A stretch of 7,580 bases of DNA from Desulfuromonadaceae bacterium UBA6124 (GTDB taxonomy: Bacteria; Desulfobacterota; Desulfuromonadia; Desulfuromonadales; Trichloromonadaceae). The notes under the pieces were generated by a model. That model was not told the origin of the DNA, ran no database searches, and saw only the letters and a program-made list of their open reading frames with translations. Below are positions 1 through 5,572 of the stretch, one piece after another. The stretch spans positions 1-7,580 of the forward strand of contig DIVU01000062.1 in the NCBI GenBank assembly GCA_002423365.1, read 5' to 3'. Numbering within the stretch: the first letter of the stretch is position 1; each line of letters opens with the position of its first letter. Made by a program: the position numbers and the translations under genes.

Positions 1-25
1 CCCGCCAATCAGGTGGGTTTTTTTG
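1..25 (+). terminator. Rho-independent terminator of an upstream gene
   Basis: CCCGCC (1-6) can pair with GGTGGG (12-17), giving six pairs including one G-U around a five-base loop, and seven T residues follow directly (18-24). This is the normal shape of an intrinsic terminator reading rightwards. The stem may extend to the left of the window edge. It suggests that a plus-strand gene ends just outside the window, so the next gene needs its own promoter. Confidence 0.7.
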
Positions 26-236
26 TTTTCTACAAACGTCACACGACCATGAAAGTCTCTCTATTCATCGGCCACACGCTAAATGGCAAGATCAACTACC
101 GCCATAACACGAAGAACCTTCGTCCAACGTCATTTGTTCGGCCAACACTTCCTCGAGAAAACGTGCGTCAGCCTTTTCTTGGCAATTTTTTTTTAAACTA
201 GAAGCCAGTTTAAGCTGTTTTCTGTAGTTTTAACGA

Positions 237-253
237 TTGGCTCTATAATTGCA
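237..253 (+). promoter_or_regulatory. Candidate sigma-54 (-24/-12) promoter of the chemoreceptor gene
   Basis: The sequence TTGGCTCTATAATTGCA carries GG at 239-240 and GC at 251-252 with exactly ten bases between them, the invariant spacing of RpoN promoters. TTGGC and TTGCA match the consensus half-elements; the inner part of the -24 box (consensus ACG) has only the C. A start of transcription near 264 would leave a leader of roughly 95 bases. The same stretch contains a perfect TATAAT (244-249), but no convincing -35 box lies 16-18 bases upstream, so I prefer the sigma-54 reading. A run of nine T (186-194) makes the DNA just upstream AT-rich, as is common where activator-bound DNA must bend. 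Confidence 0.55.
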
Positions 254-258
254 AATTC

Positions 259-283
259 AAGGCTCCTCAGATAAAATAGCCTT
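259..283 (+). repeat. Short inverted repeat in the chemoreceptor leader
   Basis: AAGGCT (259-264) and AGCCTT (278-283) are perfect inverted arms of six bases with a 13-base loop. They lie at or just after the transcription start predicted from the -24/-12 element. This could be a 5'-end hairpin in the transcript or chance; the stem is short and there is no T run, so it is not a terminator. Confidence 0.25.
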
Positions 284-348
284 CTAGTTTCCACGGGTTC
301 AACACCCATCCACTTGGCCCATACAGCAGAACTCACAAGAATTTCACC

Positions 349-362
349 GGAGAGTTCATTTG
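349..362 (+). promoter_or_regulatory. Ribosome binding site that supports a TTG start
   Basis: GGAG at 349-352 (within GGAGAG) stands seven bases before TTG at 360-362. The next in-frame ATG (381) would cut into the first membrane segment and has no such signal, so the TTG is the likely start of the chemoreceptor. Confidence 0.7.
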
Positions 363-2873
363 AAAATTTTCGGCAAATTGATGTTGGCGTTCGGGGGAAT
401 TGCGTTGATCTGTACGCTGGTCGGTGCTACGGGGCTTTTAAGCTTACAGAAGATCAACCGGCAACTTACCGATATTGCTAAAATTCACCTACCTGCTATC
501 GACTCACTGCGGACCATTATGGAAGCGCAGAATGCCATCCGCTCGGTAGAACGCACAATTCTCCTGCCGACACTGGACCTGGAAGCGCGTCTTGCCGAAC
601 TGGGAAACCTTGAGAAAAACTGGGGCTTGGCAAACCAAGGGATGGAACGGTTTGAAACCATCCCTAAATCACCGGAGATTGCCGCGCTGTGGCAAGAGGC
701 CAGAGAGAGTTGGGGACGCTGGGCTTTGCAACATACCCAGTTGGTCAATCTGGTTGCCCTGGTCAAAGACGATCAGGTGCAGAGGCTCGAATCGGAATTC
801 AACAAACACTGGCATGACTACGATCTTTGGAAAATCGAGCTTGAACGATCCGTCTATCGCGGACTTCCCTTCACGGGGGAACTGGATCCGGAAAAGACCG
901 GACTGGGGCAATGGCTCCACGCGGTTTCTCCAAAAACTCCGGAATTTACCGAGACGCTTCCCGACCTGACCGAATCGCACCACCAAATCCATCGAAAAGC
1001 AGCGCAAATTATCGAGGCCTTGCGCGCCGGGAATCCGGATGTGGCGAAAAATCTCTTCGAGAAGGAGTTCGTTCCCCAAGACGATGAAATGGGAGAAATT
1101 CTCGACTATCTCCTGATCATTCTGCAATCCAATATCGCCCTGATCAACTCGGCGGCCGATATCGGTTTCGGCAAGGATCAGGTCGCTTTTCAGGAAACCA
1201 GCGCGGCTCTGGAAACGTTGGCGAATCACTATCGCACCCAATCCGAACATGCTCAGCGCTCCGCCGACAGAATCGTCGTTACCGGATCGATCACGGTCCT
1301 TTTGGCATTGGTACTTGGCGGTCTTTTTGCCCTGGCTTGTGGATTCCTGATTGCGCAGAGTATTGCCCGCCCCCTGCGGGAAGCCTCGCAGATGCTCCTC
1401 GGCATGGAACAGGGCTGCATGAACGGGCAATTGCAAATGCAGCGGCGCGACGAGATCGGCTTGATGGCCCAGGCCATGAACTCGATGATCCGCAGCATGC
1501 AGCGTTTTCTCGGGGTGATTCAAAAAACCACCACCGGCGTAAAAACGAATGCCGCTGATCTGCAAAAGGTTTCGGCGATCATCAGCCAAGGGACCAGTCG
1601 ACAGAACCGGGAAGGAAGCCTTGCTTTGACCGCCGTCGAAGAAATGGAACGGATTGCCGCCGATCTCAACAATCAGGTTGAATCCTTAACCGGCTCCCTC
1701 AACAACTCCTCCTCGTCCGCCCATGAGATGGCGAGCAGCATTTGCGACGGTTCGGAAATGGCGAACCGACTGTCCCTGGAAGTAGAAAGTATCACCACGG
1801 CCCTTCAGCAGATGAATGCCAGCATGGGTGACATCGCCAACGTACTCAAAGACTTTTCCGGGACATCTCAACAGTTTGCCGCCGTGGCCAACGAATTGGC
1901 GCTTTCAGGGGAGAGTGTCGGTCTCCTGGCCGTCGAATCGACTGCACTTGCCGACAAAGTTTCCGCATTGGCGGCAAGCAAGGGGGGGCCGGCCCTGGAG
2001 CGCATGATGGAAATTTCCCGAAACAACCGTGAAGCGGTTTCGGCCTACGGTCAACGCGTGATCCGTCTCGGCGAGAAATCCAAAAACATCGGCCAGGTTC
2101 TTGAGGTTATCCGCAACATGTCCGAACAGACGAATCTGCTTGCCCTGAACGCCGCCATTATTGCCGCTCAAGCCGGAGAGAATGGTCGAGGTTTCGCCGT
2201 GGTTGCCGAAGAGATCCGCGATTTATCGGAAAACACCAAAGACAGCATCGAGCAGATCGAGGACCTGATTGAGGCTGTTCAGCGCGAGGTGAAATCAACC
2301 GTCGATTCGATTACGCAGATCCATGCCGGGGCGGACAGCAGCATCGACGCGGCCCGGGAAGCTGATGCCATCCTCAAACAGGTTATCGACTGTTCATCGC
2401 ACTCGTTGGAAAAGGCCCGGCAGATTGCCGAGGCCGCCAACATTCAAGTCGAGCGCAACCGTACCATGCATCAAGAAGCGGATCGTCACGCCAAGCAGAT
2501 CCAAACGATCGAGCATACGGTAGATGAGCAGAACCGGGGAGCCGAAGCCGTCATCCAAGCAGTGGAAGAAGTTCGCGGCATCTCTTTGCAACTGCGAAAC
2601 AGCACGCGCGAGCAAGCCAAAAGCAGTGCCGTCATTTCCCGAACCCTTTCCGAAACCCATGAATTTTCTGAAGGGATCAAACTGGCGGCGGATGCCATGG
2701 AAAAGAGCGCCCGCCAGGCGGTGCTCTCTCTGGCCAGTATCTCCGACGTTGCCGCGGACAACCTAAAGAGCGCGCAATCCCTCGAAAAAGTCATGGTTCG
2801 CTTGCAAGATCTCACCGAAGAAATCGTTCCGGAAATCGCACGCTACCAACTGCCTGAAGAAATGGAAAATTGA
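360..2873 (+). CDS. Methyl-accepting chemotaxis protein with helical sensor, HAMP and long signalling domain
   Basis: An 837-residue inner-membrane chemoreceptor that should sense a periplasmic ligand and control the CheA kinase through CheW. Residues 7-28 form a first membrane segment. Residues 29-304 are a periplasmic region without obvious beta structure, of a size fitting two stacked four-helix bundles (HBM-like). Residues 305-333 form the second membrane segment, and about 333-386 a HAMP domain (IARPL, then RRDEIGLMAQAMNSM). The cytoplasmic hairpin follows; its tip is recognisable as EQTNLLALNAA plus GENGRGFAVVAEEIR around 589-620. The usual AAIEAARAGE is AAIIAAQAGE here. From HAMP to tip and from tip to the C-terminus are about 220-230 residues each, much longer than the roughly 125 of E. 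coli Tsr. The end (LPEEMEN) lacks an NWETF-type CheR-docking pentapeptide. Base composition is less GC-rich than in the next gene. Family certain; ligand unknown. Confidence 0.95.
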   Translation: MKIFGKLMLAFGGIALICTLVGATGLLSLQKINRQLTDIAKIHLPAIDSLRTIMEAQNAIRSVERTILLPTLDLEARLAELGNLEKNWGLANQGMERFETIPKSPEIAALWQEARESWGRWALQHTQLVNLVALVKDDQVQRLESEFNKHWHDYDLWKIELERSVYRGLPFTGELDPEKTGLGQWLHAVSPKTPEFTETLPDLTESHHQIHRKAAQIIEALRAGNPDVAKNLFEKEFVPQDDEMGEILDYLLIILQSNIALINSAADIGFGKDQVAFQETSAALETLANHYRTQSEHAQRSADRIVVTGSITVLLALVLGGLFALACGFLIAQSIARPLREASQMLLGMEQGCMNGQLQMQRRDEIGLMAQAMNSMIRSMQRFLGVIQKTTTGVKTNAADLQKVSAIISQGTSRQNREGSLALTAVEEMERIAADLNNQVESLTGSLNNSSSSAHEMASSICDGSEMANRLSLEVESITTALQQMNASMGDIANVLKDFSGTSQQFAAVANELALSGESVGLLAVESTALADKVSALAASKGGPALERMMEISRNNREAVSAYGQRVIRLGEKSKNIGQVLEVIRNMSEQTNLLALNAAIIAAQAGENGRGFAVVAEEIRDLSENTKDSIEQIEDLIEAVQREVKSTVDSITQIHAGADSSIDAAREADAILKQVIDCSSHSLEKARQIAEAANIQVERNRTMHQEADRHAKQIQTIEHTVDEQNRGAEAVIQAVEEVRGISLQLRNSTREQAKSSAVISRTLSETHEFSEGIKLAADAMEKSARQAVLSLASISDVAADNLKSAQSLEKVMVRLQDLTEEIVPEIARYQLPEEMEN

Positions 2874-2928
2874 GTGCTTGTGACCGGAAGCCTTGGCCTT
2901 TTGTGCGGGCACGGTGTACATTTTGTGC

Positions 2929-4392
2929 ATGGCGATGACGGAGAAACTCACGGAGCAGGATCGGCGCTTCTTTCAACTGGTCAGCGCGGCGGCCTTCAGC
3001 AACCCCTTCGGCGATGAACGGGAGGAGCTGGATCGGCAACTGGCCGGACTGACCGGCGCGCCCAAGGATAAGCTGCTGAAGGCGGTCATCGTCTCGGTCG
3101 AAGAGCGGGTGCGCGCCTTGGAACGGGCCGGCCGGGCCAATCTCGCCCTGTACGACGGGGAAGACCGCGAATGCCTGGCGCTGGGCCTGCTCTTCGAGCT
3201 GTTCCACCGCTACCTCAAGGCCTTCGACGAGCTGATCCAGCGGCAATCGCGCGAGGGTGACGACCCCTGCCCGGTCCCCTTTTCCGGCGAGCTGCTGGCC
3301 CGGCTGCGGGAGCACGGCTTCGGCGCCGAAGCGGCGCGCCATTACCTGGCCTTCTTTTATCAATTGCGCCGGGCCTTCTTCTTCATCGCGCAACTCATCG
3401 GCCGCAGCCCGTCGATGCGCGCCCTGCGCCGCGCCCTCTGGAACAACGTCTTCACCCACGACGCCCGCCGTTACGAAAAGCGGCTCTGGAACCGGATGGA
3501 GGATTTCTCGACGTTGCTGCTCGGCGAGACCGGAACCGGCAAGGGCGCGGCGGCGGCGGCCATCGGCCGCTCCGGCTACATCCCCTTCGACGAAAAACGC
3601 GGGCGCTTCGCCGAAAGCTTCACCCGCAATTTCATCTCCATTAATCTTTCCCAGTTCCCCGAGACGCTGATCGAATCGGAGCTCTTCGGCCACAAAAAAG
3701 GCGCCTTTACCGGCGCCGTCGATCATCATGTGGGGATTCTGGCCCGTTGCGTGCCGCACGGGGCGATCTTTCTCGACGAGATCGGCGACGTTTCGGTGCC
3801 GGTGCAGATCAAGCTGCTCAAGGTCTTGCAGGAGCGGACCTTCACCCCCGTCGGCAGCCACGACAACCTGCCCTTTCGCGGCCGAATCGTCGCCGCCACC
3901 AACCGCCCCCTCGATGAACTGCGCCGCGACGGCAATTTTCGTGACGATTTCTTTTACCGGCTCTGCTCCGACGTGATCGAGGTGCCGCCCTTGCGGCGAC
4001 AGCTCGGCGAAGACCCAACCTCCCTCGACGCCTTGCTGCGCCATCTGCTGACGCGGATTCTCGGCGACGCCGACGAGGCCCTGGTGGCGGAGATCCGCCA
4101 GACCCTGAACCGGGATCTCCCCGCCGACTACCACTGGCCCGGCAACGTCCGCGAACTGGAGCAGGCGGCAAGGCGGGTGCTGCTGAACGGCCGCTACGGC
4201 GGCGACCCCTTCGCCCGGCCGGCGGAGGACGAAACCGCGCGGGAAGCGGGCGAGGCCGACGAGTTGACCGCCCAGCAGGTGCTGACCCGCCATTGCCGGC
4301 AACTTTATCGACGCTTCGGCACCTACGAGGAAGTAGCGCGCCGCGCCCGACTGGATCGGCGCACGGTGAAGAAATATCTTCAGGAAGATTGA
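2929..4392 (+). CDS. Sigma-54-dependent AAA+ transcriptional activator with unassigned N-terminal domain
   Basis: A 487-residue cytoplasmic protein of the bacterial enhancer-binding family, which uses ATP hydrolysis to open sigma-54 promoter complexes. Visible parts: Walker A GETGTGKG (199-206), sigma-54 contact loop GAFTGA (258-263), Walker B GAIFLDE (278-284), sensor I ATN (323-325), arginine-finger region FRDDFFYRL (337-345), sensor II WPGNVRELE (403-411), and a C-terminal helix-turn-helix (about 446-485, ending RRTVKKYL). About 45 residues separate the Walker lysine from ELFGH, roughly a dozen more than in NtrC. The first 195 residues look mostly helical and are not a receiver, GAF or PAS domain that I recognise. 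The start is uncertain: ATG 2929 and ATG 2935 are both in frame, and TTG 2893 and GTG 2914 also exist, but none has a good ribosome binding site. It begins about 55 bases after the chemoreceptor with no terminator between, so co-transcription is possible. Confidence 0.9.
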   Translation: MAMTEKLTEQDRRFFQLVSAAAFSNPFGDEREELDRQLAGLTGAPKDKLLKAVIVSVEERVRALERAGRANLALYDGEDRECLALGLLFELFHRYLKAFDELIQRQSREGDDPCPVPFSGELLARLREHGFGAEAARHYLAFFYQLRRAFFFIAQLIGRSPSMRALRRALWNNVFTHDARRYEKRLWNRMEDFSTLLLGETGTGKGAAAAAIGRSGYIPFDEKRGRFAESFTRNFISINLSQFPETLIESELFGHKKGAFTGAVDHHVGILARCVPHGAIFLDEIGDVSVPVQIKLLKVLQERTFTPVGSHDNLPFRGRIVAATNRPLDELRRDGNFRDDFFYRLCSDVIEVPPLRRQLGEDPTSLDALLRHLLTRILGDADEALVAEIRQTLNRDLPADYHWPGNVRELEQAARRVLLNGRYGGDPFARPAEDETAREAGEADELTAQQVLTRHCRQLYRRFGTYEEVARRARLDRRTVKKYLQED

Positions 4393-4497
4393 GGGGATAG
4401 ACCCCAAGGGCCACGCTGGGCCGCCGCGCGTTTTGAATACCGTGCAGGGCGGGAACGGGCCGAGCTTTAATCTTCGGGGCATGAGTGGCGAATCCAT

Positions 4498-4538
4498 CGG
4501 CACCAAAATGGCACCGAGTTGTTGCCGTTTTGGCGCCG
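4498..4538. repeat. Imperfect 16-bp inverted repeat, possible operator of the toxin-antitoxin genes
   Basis: CGGCACCAAAATGGCA (4498-4513) and TGCCGTTTTGGCGCCG (4523-4538) are inverted copies that match at 14 of 16 positions across a nine-base spacer. No T run follows, so it is a poor intrinsic terminator. It lies 48 bases before the antitoxin start, where ribbon-helix-helix antitoxins usually bind to repress their own operon. A weak promoter (TTGTTG at 4519-4524, GTTAAT at 4543-4548, 18 bases apart) would overlap the right arm. The operator role is inferred from position. Confidence 0.5.
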
Positions 4539-4572
4539 GCATGTTAATTTTGCAGCAGGTCAAACCATACAC

Positions 4573-4577
4573 GGAGG
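4573..4577 (+). promoter_or_regulatory. Ribosome binding site fixing the antitoxin start
   Basis: GGAGG lies eight bases before ATG 4586. The frame stays open upstream to 4433, but only this ATG has a strong site and gives the normal DUF1778 length. Confidence 0.8.
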
Positions 4578-4585
4578 TAGACATC

Positions 4586-4855
4586 ATGGCTGCAAAGGTC
4601 GAAACACGCATTTCAGCGCGAGTACCCGAGCACGTTTACGAAACCCTCACCCGCGCGGCCGAATTATGCGGCGCGACGGTTAATCAATTCCTGGTTCAAT
4701 CCGCGCTCGAGCGAGCGCGGACCGTGATCGAGGAGGAGAACCTGATTCGATTGGACGCGGAATCGGCGCGGCGGTTTTTCGATGCCATCGAGAACCCGCC
4801 GGCGCCGAACGAAAAATTGTTGGCCGCTTTCCGCACGCATAAGGAGCGGCGGTAA
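4586..4855 (+). CDS. tacA: DUF1778 / TacA-type ribbon-helix-helix antitoxin
   Basis: An 89-residue protein. The N-terminus (TRISARVPEHVYETLTRAA, residues 7-25) is a ribbon-helix-helix DNA-binding segment: a short basic strand followed by helices, the second around 31-45 (ATVNQFLVQSALERA). The C-terminal part holds the LDAESARRFFDAIENPPAPN stretch (56-75), typical of DUF1778 antitoxins; it wraps around and blocks the partner acetyltransferase. In this family the antitoxin neutralises a GNAT toxin and, with it, represses the operon. The stop TAA is directly followed by the toxin ATG, as in intact TacAT pairs. The coding sequence is complete, with all expected parts, although its partner is broken. 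The family call is firm; the gene symbol is by analogy with Salmonella TacA. Confidence 0.9.
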   Translation: MAAKVETRISARVPEHVYETLTRAAELCGATVNQFLVQSALERARTVIEEENLIRLDAESARRFFDAIENPPAPNEKLLAAFRTHKERR

Positions 4856-5365
4856 ATGCCGAGCATCGAGCTTCTTTCGCGGGAACACGACCGCGAAGGC
4901 TTCAGTTGCGGCGAGCGGGAGCTGGACGAGTATCTCAAAAGAACCGCCCGCCAGCACAACGACAAAGGGATTGCCCGCACCTTCGTCCTGGTCGACACCG
5001 ATGAACCGGAAAAAATCCTGGGCTTTTTCACGCTGACGAGCTGCGAGGTCGTGGCCGCCGAACTGCCGCCCGAATACGCGAAGAAATACCCGCGCAAAGC
5101 GCCCGCCGCCTAACTGGCCCGCTTGGCGGTGACGATGGATCGGCAGCGGCAAGGGCTCGGCGGCCTCATGATGGTCGATGCCATGCGGCGCACCCTGGCC
5201 GTCGCCGAAAACATCGGCATCATCGGTTTTTTAGTGGATGCGAAGAACCAGGGCGCCCGCGACTATTATGAGCAGTATGGCTTCATCGCCCTGCCCGACC
5301 ATTCGCTCGCCCTCTTTTTGCCGCTGGCCACCCTGGCCGCGGCGGTGGAGGCGCTTGGCGGATGA
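4856..5365 (+). pseudogene. tacT: GNAT acetyltransferase toxin (TacT-like) interrupted by an in-frame stop
   Basis: Read through, this is a 169-codon GNAT protein of the TacT type, which acetylates the amino group of aminoacyl-tRNA and so stops translation. AAGGAG (4841-4846) stands nine bases before ATG 4856. The first 85 codons give the N-terminal half (CGERELDEYLKRTARQHN, then GFFTLTSCEV, ending YPRKAPAA). A TAA at 5111-5113 then interrupts the frame, and the same frame continues at once with LARLAV, the acetyl-CoA loop QRQGLG, DAKNQGARDYYEQYGF with the expected catalytic-region tyrosines, and a normal C-terminus (LFLPLATLAAAVEALGG). Family members usually have a second Leu at the stop position (A-L-L-x-R-L-A-V), so one T-to-A change from TTA would explain it. 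The N-terminal fragment lacks the acetyl-CoA site and should be inactive. A sequencing error is the main alternative. No good ribosome binding site restarts the second half. Confidence 0.85.
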
Positions 5366-5389
5366 GGGGGGCTGTTGTCCTGAGGCAAG

Positions 5390-5422
5390 AAAGGCCACCG
5401 CCGCAATGGGGGGTGGCCTTTT
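5390..5422 (+). terminator. Rho-independent terminator after the toxin-antitoxin operon
   Basis: AAAGGCCACC (5390-5399) and GGTGGCCTTT (5412-5421) form a perfect ten-pair stem with a 12-base loop, followed by another T. It begins 25 bases after the toxin stop. Read leftwards, the stem is followed by TTTCTTG, so it may also stop transcripts of the convergent ATPase gene. Confidence 0.85.
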
Positions 5423-5543
5423 ACTTATTGGAAATGACTCTGTGTCTTTAGGAAAATCGTCTTCAGTCGCATGGGCGGGGTGTACACCTCCATTAAAGAA
5501 TGGTCGGCAAATCTCAAAATTTCAACTACGTTCGGTTTCCCCT

Positions 5544-5572
5544 GGTTATGTATACCGTCGGGATACATAGCC
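5544..5572. repeat. Inverted repeat over the 3' end of the ATPase gene
   Basis: GGTTATGTATACC (5544-5556) and GGGATACATAGCC (5560-5572) pair at 11 of 13 positions, plus one T-G wobble, around a three-base spacer. The left arm covers the TAA stop of the minus-strand ATPase gene and the right arm its last codons. No T run follows on the minus strand, so it is not a standard terminator; an RNA 3'-end hairpin is possible. Confidence 0.45.

Noticed and set aside
13..201. Short plus-strand open frame of 62 codons before the chemoreceptor
   Set aside because: It starts inside the terminator T tract, has no ribosome binding site, and its peptide shows no domain-like pattern; it ends in the T-rich stretch.
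669..1589. Minus-strand open frame of 306 codons within the chemoreceptor gene
   Set aside because: Shadow of a clearly real receptor gene; no motif and no ribosome binding site.
1982..1988. Run of seven G in the chemoreceptor, a possible slippage site
   Set aside because: The frame is intact, and the encoded KGGPALE fits the glycine-rich step seen in long receptor arms. One short tract is not evidence of phase variation.
2893..2928. Upstream TTG (2893) or GTG (2914) start for the sigma-54 activator
   Set aside because: GGAAG is only two bases from the TTG, and the added residues (AFCAGTVYILC) look non-coding. Still possible, so the start is flagged as uncertain.
4393..4405. GGGG-ATAGA-CCCC hairpin right after the activator stop, as a terminator
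   Set aside because: Only four pairs and no T run follow; too weak to call.
4433..4585. N-terminal extension of the antitoxin to 4433
   Set aside because: It would make the palindrome coding, adds 51 atypical residues and ignores the strong GGAGG before ATG 4586.
2812..4611. Long minus-strand open frame (599 codons) opposite the sigma-54 activator
   Set aside because: It is a frame shadow in GC-rich DNA. The plus strand encodes a protein with every expected AAA+ motif, while the minus product has no recognisable domain.
5425..5545. Minus-strand open frame past the end of the ATPase gene (peptide with ADHSLMEVYTPPM), briefly considered as an integrase remnant
   Set aside because: The likeness to a tyrosine-recombinase C-terminus (GH-x-S..YT) is too short, and the Arg/Tyr context is missing. 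Most of the frame overlaps the ATPase gene out of register.
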